This document shows, in pieces, positions 19,549-31,802 of a stretch of 64,000 nt of DNA. Both the position numbers and the translations under genes were made by a program. This DNA is from Haematobia irritans (taxonomy: Eukaryota > Arthropoda > Insecta > Diptera > Muscidae), in contig NC_134399.1 of NCBI RefSeq assembly GCF_050003625.1, positions 149,352,473 to 149,416,472 of the forward strand. The letters are read 5' to 3'. Position 1 is the stretch's first letter, and every line of letters begins with the position of its first letter. A model generated the notes under the pieces. That model did not search any database. It saw only the letters and a list, made by a program, of their open reading frames with translations, and was not told where the DNA came from.

Positions 19549-21345
19549 TGGTTTACCTAGAAAAAGAACGGATAAAAGTGGTGGCATACGTAGACGATGT
19601 TGTTCTAGCAGTCAGGGGAAAATTCCCATCCACAATCAGAGATGTTGTACAGAGAGCCCTCCGGATGACTGAGAAATGGGCGAAAGAGAATGGTCTTGGA
19701 GTAAATCCTGCAAAGACAGAATTAGTTATGTACTGCAAAGATCGCAAAACTCCCACGTTTAAGCCCATATCCTTAGAGGGTGTTGAAATCCCCTTTAGTG
19801 AGTGTGCAAAATACCTTGGCGTTATTCTGGACAGGAAGCTGAACTTTAAGCTTAATATTGAAGAAAGAGCGAGAAAAGCCACGGTAGCTTTGTACTCGTG
19901 CAAAAAGGCAATAGGAAAAAAGTGGGGACTAAAACCGAAAATTGTGCATTGGCTATACACGGCAGTGGTTAGACCTATAATGCTGTATGGTGTTATAGTC
20001 TGGTGACCGGCACTTCAACAATCGACAGGTTTAGATAAAGTTCAGAGTATGGCGTGCTTGGGTATCTCACGCGCATTCAGTAAGACAGGATCAGATTCCC
20101 TTAATGTCATGCTGCATCTATTGCCTTTAGACATTTTGGCCAAACAGTCAGTTGTAACAACGACAGTGCGGTTGCGCGAGCTATCGCTGTGGTTGGACAA
20201 AATGTACGGCCACAGTTCGGTCCGCAAAATAATGCCAGATGTGCCTAATGTAGTATATTACACTCTGGCGAGACCACTTTTCGACAAAAAGTTTGAAACT
20301 CTAATTCCCAACAGTGAGGCGAGGTGCACACAGACCCCTGGAATAAACGATATTTAGATTTCTACACTGATGGCTCCAAATTGGATGGACAAGTGGGTTT
20401 CGGAGTATATTCTAAAGATCTGGAACTTCGAATAGTTCCAAAAGATTACCTAATCACTGTAGTGTTTTTCAGGCTGAAATATTAGCAATAAGAGAAGTGG
20501 TGAATTGGCTGAGAAGTAATGCCCCAAGCAATATTGGCATTAATATATACTCAGACAGTCAACCTGCAATAAAATCCTTGGACTCTGTGTTCCTCAACTC
20601 GAAAACGGTCATCGACTGCCGCAAATCTCTCAATGAGATGGCTGAGCAGCACAATATTCACCTAATATGGGTGCCTGGCCATAGGAACATACCGGGGAAC
20701 TGTGAAGCAGATGAGCTAGCAAGGCTAGGAACTACCTTACATATTCCAGAGGAACTACAATCTGTTGGTATGCCTCTGGCTACCTGCAAGCTCTTACTGC
20801 GTGAGAAGGCTGTCATGATGGCAAATGTTCGATGGGAGAATTGTAAGGGTTGTAACGACACCAAGCAAATATGGCCCCATTTAAACTTAAACCGCACACT
20901 AGATATGCTAGTGTTCTCGAGACGCCAGATATCACTCCTGATATCTGTTATAACGGGTCGCTGCCTGATAGGCGATTTTGCAAAAACTATTGGCGCGAAG
21001 TATAATGACTATTGTATGAGCTGTCATGATGCGGAGGAAAAGGAATCAATTAAACACTTCTTGTGCCAGTGTCCTGCATTTTGTGTAAGGCGTAAGCGAA
21101 TTTTAGGGGCATATAGCTTTATGTTAGATTACTGGCGGACCTGGAAAACGTTAACTTAAGCAGTCTGCTAATGTTTTTGGAACAATCTGGTTGGTTCAAC
21201 AGAAGAAAATAATAGATAAGGTTCAGTGGTTAAGACTAGAAGTGCCCATATGTAATAGGTACTTTTAGTTAATGTGGTATCACAATGGACTGAATAGTCT
21301 AAGTGAGTCTGAAACTTAATCGGGTTGCAACTTTAACCTAACCTA

Positions 21346-22802
21346 AGGTCTAGAAACGTTCAGTATACACATTTTGAGACCTTTAAAGCACATAACAAAC
21401 GTTTCCAATATTTTTTGGACTTATTTCTCTTATAAATATTTATTAAATTATGTAATTTACATGTTTAACATCTGGTTTGTTGAGCCAATAAACTAAAACA
21501 AAAATCCATTGTGGTGCACTTAAAATAAGATATTTCATTCACATTACTAAATTAGCAGTTAGCAATTAAATAATAACTAAAGCGAGAGCATTTCAAATGT
21601 GCGCCCATTTCCTCAATCTTTATTTTATTTTTTTTTTTTTTTTTTGCATCTAAAAGCATTATACAAACCTTGTCCTATTTAATGCATAAATACATAAACT
21701 ATTATATATTTTACCAAAAACATTTTATATCGTTTAATAAAAAACTCAATAAAATGTTCATGGTAAAATTGTTTTGTTCTTTAAAATTAGTAACATAATT
21801 TAAAAAACTTTGTTTTTTTATAGCAACTTCCGGAAAATGTTCAACATTTATACACATCAAACCATAAAACTATAATGAACTGAAATATGAATAAAATGAA
21901 ATCAACTGAACGAATAAAATAAAATAAGTTTCTATGATATGAACAACTGACGACCGTTAAGGTCTATAGGGATTGGCTGGGATCTAAGTGATCTAGCGTT
22001 TATATGCATATTTATATACATGAGTTCTATTTGCATAGACTATTTATGACTTTCAGTTGTTTAATAAAGAGACTAAAACTATGCACAATAATTTTGTTTT
22101 TCTATTTGTTTTTTTTTTTTTTTTTTTGGATTACTAAAGGAGTCATGTTATGAAAATTTTCGATATTGTCTATTATGATTAGTTATAGTTTTAAGTGAAA
22201 TGTTTCAAAAGTTGACTAAAATGTAATATTATTTAATATAATGTATATAATCCACTATGTATTATGTTACACTAGTACTATATTATAAATTATTTAAAAT
22301 CGTTTTATATGATTATCTTTAATTTAATAAATCCTTTTGGACACCAATATAACAATTCTAACAATCGATTTTTGAATGTTCGACTCTTCAACTTTTCTAT
22401 GTGGCCAAAATCGAGCTTTTATATAGACCAATATTAGCTAATAAATTTTGATCAACAAAAAAAAAAACAAAAAAAAATCTTCGCTATCTATCTTCATTTA
22501 AAAGAGATCATTGATGTCGATCCTTTCAAGACATGTCTGACAATCCGTTTAGAACAAATTTTGTATTTCAAACCAGAAGGAATATATGCTTGGGTATGCA
22601 TGTCCCACATCCCACGAGTATTTTCATTATTAGCTAGCTGAAAACTTTCAATTATTATGAATTTTAATAGCATCCATTCGGATTTTCACTTATTCTTAAT
22701 ACTCTATCCAATAAATATACTTTACTACTTTTCAATTGGTGACAAATTGAAAGTTGTAAACTGAAAACTCATTTTATTCAGGCTTTGGAAAGAAGTAAAT
22801 CC
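21346..22802. other. cac intron, nothing recognised
   Basis: AT-rich intron with poly-T runs (21627-21645, 22110-22127) and an AAAC-type run (22458-22476). No exon-like block or element ends were found. Confidence 0.65.
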
Positions 22803-25015
22803 TTTTTTTATACCCTAACCCACATAGTGGTCAGGGTATAATAAGTTTGATCGGCCAAAAAATGTGCCTACCAGAAATATTGATTTTAGACCCCATAAAA
22901 TATATACCGATCGACTCAGAATCACCTCCTGAGGCGATCTAGCGCTTGGTGTCCGTCCGTCCGTCTGTCCATGTATTTGTTGTTCACAGGATTCCGGTCG
23001 GAATTATTAACCGATTTTGATGAAATTTGGTACAGGGAGTTTTTTGGGCACAAGGACGAACCCTATTGAATTTGAAGAAATCGGATCAAATTTAGATATA
23101 GCTCCCATATATATGTATCGCCCGATTTCGACAAATGGGGTCACGTTGCGCGTTTTTTCAAACGGATCATCACCAAATTTGGCAAAAGGTTATCTTTTCC
23201 ATCGCCCTTGAAGTCTGCAAAATTTCATCCAAATCGGATCAGATTTAGATATAGCTCTCATATATATGTATCGCCCGATTTTCCCAAATTTGGCCACAAA
23301 GCCTTTATTTATCAACCGATCTTACTCAAAGTTGGCTAAATATAATCTTCTATAGCACTAACTATATGTGTAAAAAATCATGGAAATCGGTTCAGATTTA
23401 GCTATAGCTCCCATATATATGTACCACCCGATTTTTCTAAATTTGGCCATAAAACCCTTATTTATTAACCGATCTTACCCAAATTTGGCTAAATGTAGTC
23501 TTCTCTAGCACTTACTATATGTGAAAAAAACCATCGAAATCGGTTCAGATTTAGATATAGCTCCCATATATATGTATAGCCCGATTATCCCAAATTTGGC
23601 CATAGAACCCTTATTTATTAACCGATCTTACTAAAAGTTGGCTAGATCCAGTCCTCTATAGTACTAACTGTATGTGCAAAATTTCATCGAAATCGGTTCA
23701 GATATAGATATAGCTCCCATATATGTATCACCCGATTTTGAAAAATTCGCCCCTAATAACCTTATTTTTGACCATACAGGCCTCATTTCATAACTGATCT
23801 TACGCAAATCGTGCACAAGGTATCCTTTTGTGGTATTAATCAAACCCGAAAAATATTATGCAAATTGGTTCAGATTTAGATATAGCTTCCATATATATGC
23901 ATCGCTCAATTTTCCCAAATTTGGCCATAGTACTTTTATTTATTAACCAATGTTACTCAAATTTCAAATTTTGATGTACTAGCCGATCGTACTTATACGT
24001 ACTTGTAGCTCTTACATAAGAATATTGCTCGATTTTTTACAAATTTGTATTTATTACCCACACTAATTAAACGATTTTCTCTTTTTTAATAATGGGCTCA
24101 ATATTAGTGGCATACTAACCCCGTAGGCGCAATATCAATACAGCCAGTGTTGCTAGAAGTAGGGGAAATTCCCTATATGTAGGGTTTTTCTAATATTTAG
24201 CATCTTGTAGGGACGTAGGGCCACAATGTAGGACATTTTCACTCAACACAATTTGTAATAATTTGTACATTTTGGTAGCTCTAGAGGAGGAAATTAGAAG
24301 CCGGCAAGGCTTGATCTTTAACAATGTGTGGTAAACTTTATTCCTGTAGAGAATTTTGTCAACATTTTATTTCTATAGAACATTTAGTCAAAATTGTACT
24401 TCTATAGATTTTTTTTTAAATATTATTTCTATAAACAATTTTCTCAAAATTTTATTTCTATAGAATTTATTGTCAAAATTTTATTTCTATAGAAAAATTT
24501 CTCACAAAAATTTGTTTATAGAAACTTTTTCCAAAATTTTATTTTTGTAGAGATTTAACAAAAAAGATTACTAATTAGGGTAGAATTCTACCAACTGTGG
24601 CAACCGTGGTGGTAATACAAATGTATATTCTAAGTTATATACATTGTATATTCATGTTTTAAGATAATAAAGTATTTAGAACCATTTTTGTTTTGTAATT
24701 TTTTTTTAAATTTAACGAAAAATATAGTAGGGAAAATTGTTTGGAAATGTATGGGGAAGTAGGGAACTTTTTTTTGTCCTTGTAGGGTAAACCGAACATT
24801 TTCCGTGGCAACATTGACTATGAGCTATAGTCAGATTGACACAAAGCACCCATAAACATGTACCCCTTAATTTTCTTAAATATGCAACTGCGGTTTATCT
24901 CCCAGACCTATATGCTACCCCACAAATGCTTATGATTACTAATTCTGTAATGGTGGTTTAGGGTATGATATAGTTGGCCCCGCCCGACTTTCCACTTTAC
25001 TTACTTGTTTTTTTT
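22803..25015 (+). mobile_element. DINE-1-like element, full length, with an insertion
   Basis: The 5' end is TTTTATACCCTAACCCACAT with the GGTCAGGGTATAATAAG inverted segment. Next come ACCGATCGACTCAGAATCAC and GTCCGTCCGTCTGTCC (22951-22973). Monomers of about 152 bp with GATATAGCTCCCATATATAT follow (23095, 23249, 23400, 23552, 23707, 23876). The 3' end is GGTTTAGGGTATGATATAG, a hairpin around AGTTGGCCCCGCCCGACT, then TTACTTGTTT. It is interrupted at 24145-24816. Confidence 0.85.
24145..24816. mobile_element. inserted element with CAGTGTTGC ends and minisatellite core
   Basis: The ends are CAGTGTTGCTAGAAGTAGGG and (reverse) CAATGTTGCCACGG. GTAGGG words lie near both ends. The middle (24340-24560) is a degenerate repeat of about 27-30 bp with core AAAATTTTATTTCTATAGAA. 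The same minisatellite in reverse is at 53935-54095. No coding frame. Confidence 0.7.
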
Positions 25016-25029
25016 TTTATTCCGATTAA

Positions 25030-25546
25030 CCCTTTCACTACCAATGTCCACTACAGAGGACATTTGAAAACGACTCCAAACTCTAACTCCCCATTTAGTT
25101 TCGATTTATTTCTCGATGATATTTAAAAGTAGAGGCTCTTATCTAAATAAGCTATAAATATTTTCCATATTGCTGGGCCATTAAATGTATTTTCATAAAA
25201 TTTCTTGACAATAAACAAAAAATACACAATTTTGAGACAATTCTTCTACTATACGTCTCTAGTAAATCGATATTCATATAAAAACTATAGCCTATATTAT
25301 TTCAAATTCTTTTTTGATTTTTTTCTTCAACACTTCAACCGATATTACAGACCAAATAGCGTTTAGTATGACCGTATGACCAGTTGGTTACAATTCAAGA
25401 ATTAAGTTTTCAGAACTAACACATATTGCTTTATAAATAATTGAGGTAGGCCAAATTGCAATATTTTTCTACTTGCTGTTAGTACAAGTAGAAACAGAGG
25501 AAAAATGAAAGTTTTTAACATTAGGTTTAATTTGGTAGTGAAAGGG
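25030..25546. mobile_element. piggyBac-type MITE
   Basis: 517 bp flanked by TTAA at 25026-25029 and 25547-25550. The terminal inverted repeats CCCTTTCACTACCAA match exactly for 15 bp. TTAA duplication with CCC ends is the piggyBac signature. There is no transposase frame, so it must have been moved in trans. Confidence 0.88.
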
Positions 25547-25668
25547 TTAAAGAAGAACAAAAGTCAGCTGGTCATCTCAATGACTGTGATCTGAATTAAT
25601 AAAAAAGGTAATAGAGCAACCATAATAATTTCCAGAAACCTAGATTTCGTTATATCGTCCGTTCTCTA

Positions 25669-25896
25669 CACGGACGAAAAATACTAAAAATATGTTTCTT
25701 TGTAAAAATTATATGTTTGGAGCTCAAATTTTTAGTACATTTTTAAGTGCAAGCATATAATGTTGATATGTTAGAACACATTATGTTTGGAACATTTCAT
25801 TTTTAAATATCCATAGATATGGATGCAAACGTATATTAATTTGGAAATTTCGTGGAAACATATATATGATCATAAACGTCAGAGAGTGCGAGAGAG
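25669..25896. mobile_element. partial TA-type MITE
   Basis: It begins TA-CACGGACGAAAAATAC. Its interior matches the left part of the large element at 35984 (GTGCAAGCATATAATGTT, TATGTTAGAACACATTATGT, GGAACATTTCAT). The right end is lost at the start of the DINE-1-like element at 25897. Confidence 0.65.
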
Positions 25897-27152
25897 AAAC
25901 AAGTATATACGGCCATAAGTTCGGCCAGGCCGAATCTTATGTACCCTCCACCATGGATTGCGTAGAAACTTCTACGAAAGACTGTCATCCACAAATTTCA
26001 ACTCACATGGTTGTTAAATATCATATACTACCACCACGTACCAAATTTCAACCAGATCGGATGAATTTTGCTTCTCCAAACGGCACCGGAGGTCAAATCT
26101 GGCGATCGGTTTATATGGGAGCTATATATTATTATGGACTGATAGGAACCAATTCCTGCATGGTTGTTGGATACCCTATACCAACATCACGTACCAAATT
26201 TAAACCGAATGGGAAGAATTTTGCTCTTCCAAGGTGCTCCGGAGATCAAATCTGGGGATCGGTTTATATGGGGCCTATATATAATTATGGACCGATATCG
26301 ACCAATTTTTGCATGGGTGTTAGAGACCATATACTAACACCATGTACCAAATTTCAGCCGGATCGGATGAAATTTGCTTCTCTTAGAGGCTCCGGAAGCC
26401 AAATCGGGGGATCGGTTTATATGGGGGCTATATATAATTATAAACCGATATGGACCAATTTTTGCATGGTTGTTAGAGACCATATACTAACACCATGTAC
26501 CAAATTTCAGCCGGATCGGATGAAATTTGCTTCTCTTAGAGGCTCCGGAAGCCAAATCGGGGGATCGGTTTATATGGGGGCTATATATAATTATGGACCG
26601 ATGTGGACCAATTTTTGCATGGTTGTTAGAGACCATATACTAACACCATGCACCAAATTTCAGCCAAATCGGATGAAAATTGTTTGTCTTAGAGGCTCTG
26701 CAAGTCAAATCGGAAGATCGGTTTATATGGGGGCTATATATAATTATGGACCGATGTGGACCAATTTTTGCATGGTTGTTAGATACCATATACTAACACC
26801 ATGTACCAAATTTCAGCCGCATCTGATGAAATTTGCTTCTCTTAGAGGCCTCGCAAGCCAAATTTGGGGGTCCGTTTATATGGGGGCTATACGTAAAAGT
26901 GGACCGATATGGCCCATTTGCAATACCATCCGACCTACATCAATAACAACTACTTGTGCCAAGTTTCAAGTCGATAGCTTGTTTCGTTCGGAAGTTAGCG
27001 TGATTTCAACAGACGGACGGACATGCTCAGATCGACTCAGAATTTCACCACGAATATATATACTTTATGGGGTCTTAGAGCAATATTTCGATGTGTTACA
27101 AACGGAATGACAAAGTTAATATACCCCCCATCCTATGGTGGAGGGTATAAAA
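25897..27152 (-). mobile_element. DINE-1-like element with 153-bp monomers
   Basis: On the minus strand: 5' end TTTATACCCTCCACCATAGG, then CATTCCGTTTGTAACACATC, CCCCATAAAGTATATATATT, GAGTCGATCTGAGCATGTCC and GTCCGTCTGTTG. These follow the order of conserved words in INE-1. The 3' end is the hairpin TTCGGCC-T-GGCCGAA, then CTTGTTT. Six monomers with starts near 26064, 26216, 26368, 26521, 26673 and 26826 are in frame with each other. This leaves an open frame of 414 codons on the plus strand (25866-27110), which I do not call a gene. Confidence 0.88.
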
Positions 27153-28103
27153 AGATAAAGATTGCGACGGATATAGGTTGCTTAATACACGTTCATGTTT
27201 GCTTATCGACTTACATATTTATTTATTTTATATTTTATAAGAAACATAGGTTTTTATTTATTAAAAACTCAACTAGCTTTAAATCTTCTACATTCGCAAC
27301 TTCAAACTATTCTGGGTATGCGTGGTCCATAATGTGCATCCACTCGTTTTTTTTTACATCCGCGAATGACTAGATAGAGTTTGTATTTAATTAGTACGGA
27401 AATTATCTCTAATAAGTTAACAAACGTTTTTTTTTATAGATTTCTCTCTTTGAAAAGAAAAAAGTTGTTTTGTTAGATCCGTTAATAATTTTATGAACAT
27501 TCCTGAGCGTTTAAACTTTTTCGAAAATATCATCATTTTGGATATCATCAAATTCGCTGCCCACTTGACGCGACTGAAGTACAGTCGCTTAAAATTTTGA
27601 TCTGGGTATTGCTGCAGAGAAGTATTTCCTTTAGAGGACATGTAAAGGTAAATAAGCTTCTCAATGGTAAATGTTTACCAATTACCTCCAAACGTATTTA
27701 GTTATTGTTTAATCCAAGATTATTTATTAATGAGAGTTTTTGGTGAGATATCACATCATAGATATCAGATAAGTTAATGGAAAATAGTCACCTAAACTAT
27801 AGTATAGCAACAACGTTGCTGATGAAAATTTCTGGAGAATGGCATACAAAGTATCACAATCCATAAAATATGGCACGCTCATTTTAAAAATCATAAAGAA
27901 AATTCAACAAATAAACACATTTATATCAGTGTATTATATAGCGTAGTGAAATAACTTTTGTTTATTAGATCTTAACTAATCTAACATTAGTTTTATCTCC
28001 ATTTACTTCTTAATATTAAGAATATTGACCCGGTTTTCTAATATAGAAAGCTTGTCTTGCATACTTTTAGGCGATAAAAGTATACGCTGATAATATTATT
28101 GTT
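27153..28103. other. cac intron with one shared repeat
   Basis: Mostly unrecognised AT-rich sequence. The segment 27495-27590 (GAACATTCCTGAGCG, GGATATCATCAAATTCGC, ACTTGACGCGACTGAAGTA) matches 17386-17475, so both are scraps of one unnamed repeat. Confidence 0.55.
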
Positions 28104-31054
28104 AAAACAAGTATATATGGACGTATGTTCTACGAAAGACTGTCATCCACAATCGAATTACTTGGGTTGTGGTATCTTAAAACTTCTTAACATCGTTTTC
28201 TAAATTGTGAGTTAGTCCATACGTGGTATATATTAGACAAAAAAGGTATGTATAGGTAAGTCTACAAATAATTACGAATCGATATGGACTTTTGCACGGT
28301 ACGTAGAGAGCCAGAATTGAATTATGGGGGTCGCTTATATGGGGGCTATATACAATTATGAACTTGATATGGACCAATCTTTGTGTGATTGGGGATCGAT
28401 TTATCTGAGGGCTATAAAGGGTGATACGGTCAAAATTTGGTCAATATAAACTTGACGTATTTCTTTCAACTTTGCATTTAAAAAACCTGAACACCCCTCA
28501 TTTTGAAGGTGTGTGTGTGTGTAGAATGTTGCTCCTATTTTGATTTTGGAATTCACTCTTCAGTTGTCAAAATGCCGTCCAAGTAAGAAGAGCAGCGTAT
28601 CAAAATTTTGCTCGCGCATCGCGAAAATCCAAGCTACTCGCACGCAAAGCTGGCAAAATCGCTATAAGTTGCCAAATCAACCGTTACAAATGTAATTAAA
28701 GTGTTTGGGGAACGTTTGTCGACAGCCAGGAAGTCTGGCTCGGGGGGAAATCGAAAACCGGAAGCCGCTGAGACGACAAAGAGAGTTGCCGGTAGTTTCA
28801 AGCGAAACCCTAAACTCTCTCTCCGAGATGCCGCAAATAAGCTGGGTGTATCGTCTACAACCGTGCATCGAGCCAAAAAACGAGCCGGACTATCGACTTA
28901 CAAGAAGGTAGTGACTCCAAATCGCGATGATAAACAAAATACGACGGCCAAAGCGCGATCCCGGAGGCTGTACACGACGATGCTGACGAAGTTTGACTGC
29001 GTCGTAATGGACGACGAAACCTACGTCAAAGCCGACTACAAGCAGCTTCCGGGACAGGAATTTTATACGGCAAAAGGAAGGGGAAAGGTAGCAGATATTT
29101 TCAAGCACATAAAACTGTCAAAGTTCGCAAAGAAATATCTGGTTTGGCAAGCCATCTGTACCTGTGGCTTGAAAAGCAGCATTTTCATAGCTTCCGGGAC
29201 TGTCCACCAAGAAATGTACGTGAAAGAGTGTTTGAATAAACGTCTGCTGCCTTTCCTGAAGAAACACGGTTGTTCCGTACTGTTTTGGCCGGATTTGGCA
29301 TGTTGCCATTACGGTAAAAAGGCCATGGAGTGGTATCCTGCCAACAACGTGCAGGTGGTTCCCAAGGACAAGAAGCCTCCCAACACGCCAGAGCTCCGCC
29401 CAATTGAGAAATACTGGGCTATTGTCAAGCGGAACCTAAAGAAGACCAAAAAAACTGCTAAGGACGAGCAGCAGTTCAAGGCAAATTGGCTTTCTGCGGC
29501 GAAGAAGCTGGACAAGGTGGCTGTACAAAATCTGATGGAAGGTGTCAAGCGTGAGGCCCGGCAATTCGAATTTGGAAAAGCGAAAGCCTAACTGAATACT
29601 TTTTCCTGAATTTTATACTAATTGAACTTGAAAAAGAAATTTAATTTGATTTTTTAAATAAACGATTTCACCGATTTACACCCGTTTATCTTGACCAAAT
29701 TTTGACCGTATCACCCTTTATATATAACTATAGACCGATATGGACCTAGTTAGGCATGGTTGTTAACGGCCACATACTAGCACAATGTATCAAATTTCAA
29801 CTGACTCGGATGAAATTTGCTCCTCCAAGAGGCTCCAACACCAAATCTCGGGATCGGTTTATATGGGGGCTATATGTGATTATGGACTGATATGGACCAC
29901 TTTTGGCATGGTTGTTAAATATCATATACTACTACCACGTACAAAATTTCAACCAGATCGGATAAATTTTGCTTCTCCAAAAGGCACCGGAGGACAAATC
30001 TGGGGATCGGTTTATATGGGTGCTATATATAATTATGGACTGATATGAACCAATTCCTGCATGGTTGTTGGATACCATATACTAACATCACGTACCAAAT
30101 TTCAACCGAATCGGATGAATTTTGCTCTTCCCAGGGGCTCCGGGGGTCAAATCTGGGGGTCGGTTTATATGGTGGCTATATATAATTATGGACCGATGTA
30201 GAGCAATTTTTGTATGGTCATTAGAGACCATATACTAACACCATGTACCAAATATCAGCCGGATCGGATGAAATTTGCTTCTCTTAGAGGCTCCGCAAGC
30301 CAAATCTGGGGATCGGTTTATATGGGGGCTATATATAATTATGGATCGATGTGGACCAATTTTTGCATGTTTTTCGAGATCATATGCTGATACCATGTAC
30401 CAAATTTCAACTGAATCAGATGAATTTTGGTCTTCCAAGAGGCTCCAGAGGACAAATATGGTGATCGGTTTATATGGGGGCTATATATAATTATGGACCG
30501 ATACAGAGCAATTTTTGCATGGTCATTAGGGATCATATGCTGACACCATGTACCAAATTTCAGCTGGATCGGATGAAATTTGCTTCTCTTAGAGTCTCCG
30601 CAAGCCAAATCTGGGGATCGGTTTATATGGGGGCTATATATAATTATGGACCGATGTGGACCATATACTAACACCATGTACCAAATTTCTAACACCATAT
30701 ACCAAATTTCAGCCGGATCGGATGAAATTAGCTTCTCTTAGAGGCCTCGCAAGCCAAATTTGGGGGTCCGTTTATATGAGGGCTATACGCAAAAGTGGAC
30801 CGATATGGCCCATTTGCAATACCATCCGACCTACATCAATAACAACTTCTTGTGCCAAGTTTCAAGTCGATAGCTTGTTTCGTTCGGAAGTTAGCGTGAT
30901 TTCAACAGACGGACGGACGGACATGCTCAGATCGATTCAGAATTTCACCACGACCCTGAATATATATACTTTATGGGGTCTTAGAGCAATATTTCGAGTG
31001 TTACAAACGGAATGGCAAAGTTAATATACCCCCATCCTATGGTGAAGGTTATAA
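28104..31054 (-). mobile_element. DINE-1-like element interrupted by a mariner relative
   Basis: Same family as 25897-27152. The 5' end is at 31054 (ATACCTTCACCATAGGATGG on the minus strand), followed by the GTCCGTCCGTCCGTCTGT run (30905-30922). About six monomers follow. The 3' end keeps TATATACTTGTTTT but has lost the usual hairpin: ACAAGTATATATGGACGTAT runs straight into TTCTACGAAAGACTG. The DD37E-type element 28417-29718 is inserted in it. Confidence 0.85.
28417..29718 (+). mobile_element. DD37E-type Tc1/mariner element, copy 1
   Basis: 1302 bp between TA pairs. The ends are AAGGGTGATACGGTCAAAAT and its complement. The transposase reading starts at 28571 (MPSK) but stops at codon 5 (Gln to TAA) and again at about 28663. 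From 28701 to 29591 it is open. It has a helix-turn-helix region (SLRDAANKLGVSSTTVHRAK), the first Asp in VVMDDETYVK, the second in WPDLACCHYGKK, and the acidic residue in ELRPIEKYW. From PDLA to the Glu of RPIE there are 37 residues, the DD37E spacing known from mosquito ITmD37E elements. The core catalytic region looks intact. Confidence 0.9.
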
Positions 31055-31305
31055 AAAAAAGGAAAAATTGCTCATAAATTTTATATTCGACTCATCAACT
31101 TGATTATTGGTTAGGAATCGAAAAATATCTAAAATCTTGACACTATTTGCAATCGAAATGTGTAAAATATATTACAGTATTAATGAATGTAATTAAAAAG
31201 TGGCACAGTACGACAAAAAGGTGGCAACGTTTTTAAAAGTATATGTCATACATTTAATTTTCAATTTCGAAAAATGGTAAAAAAGACGATATCTTGCCAT
31301 TCATA
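31055..31305. other. cac intron, nothing recognised
   Basis: Short AT-rich gap between two elements, with a GTGGCACAGTACGACAAAAAGGTGG phrase around 31200-31225 that I cannot place. Confidence 0.5.
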
Positions 31306-31802
31306 CACTAATAGAAATAATTACGTTCCACAGTCGTGAACGGACGGTGACAAAATGAAACGGAAACGTTCACAAAAAATCAAAACGGAATGTTCACAAT
31401 TTCGTCCACGGGCGTTCGCAACAACCATGTAAAAATCACGATTTCATGAACGGCATTCGTTTTTCTATGGCCACGAAAACTCTTAAAATAATTGTTAGAT
31501 GTTATTATGGCAACTCCCTCGGTGGTGCAATGTGCTAAGGCGACTGTTAACGCGTATGGTGCAGAAAACACAGGTTCGAGTCACCCTAGCGAAAATCTTT
31601 TTTTAATTTCGTTTATAAAGTCGTAACCATAACGTTTTTAGATCATGAACGCTGGTTGTTGTTTTGACAACGCATGGTGTCATTTTATCGTTGTCAGATT
31701 GACACCGCCTGTTCACAGTTTGACACCACATGTGTATTGATTCACTTTCATGAACGAATCGTTTTAAAATGAGCACGCCGTGCATGATTTTTTCTATGAG
31801 TG
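31306..31802. mobile_element. TA-type MITE carrying a tRNA-like segment
   Basis: 497 bp flanked by TA. The ends are CACTAATAGAAATAATTACG and (reverse) CACTCATAGAAAAAATCATG, the same terminal motif as the MITEs at 18957 and 19321. Inside, at 31513-31592, a tRNA-like stretch has an A-box-like TGGTGCAATGT and a B-box-like GGTTCGAGTCA. TGACACC words recur at 31689-31730. Confidence 0.8.

Larger units (their letters stand above)
17580..21345 (+). mobile_element. I-group non-LTR retrotransposon (LINE), 5'-truncated
   Basis: Domains in order: the end of the apurinic-type endonuclease (NANAHPSKWGSGD at about 17612, EHSFSGHRYISF at 17786-17821); reverse transcriptase with GPDGI (18478), FLDIEGAFNNV (18860), PQGGVLSPLLWN (19266) and the catalytic YVDD (19590); then RNase H with FYTDGSK (20360), QAEILAIREVV (20473), IYSDSQPAIKSL (20547) and WVPGHRNIPGN (20671). 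The C-terminal CMSCHD...HFLCQC zinc motif is at 21018-21068. The tail ends in TTTAACCTAACCTAAGG. RNase H places it with the I group. Two MITEs interrupt the reverse transcriptase (18957-19183, 19321-19548). Frameshifts (for example near 20450) and stops make it inactive. Confidence 0.93.

Noticed and set aside
25866..27110. 414-codon plus-strand open frame as a gene
   Set aside because: It consists of in-frame monomers of a DINE-1-like repeat, begins outside the element by chance, and has no known domain.
22803..27152. Tandem repeats as CRISPR or bacterial array
   Set aside because: The units of about 152 bp have no spacer pattern and lie in fly mobile elements.
28571..29591. Intact transposase gene in DD37E copy 1
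   Set aside because: Two early stop codons precede the long open part, so the full protein cannot be made from its own start.
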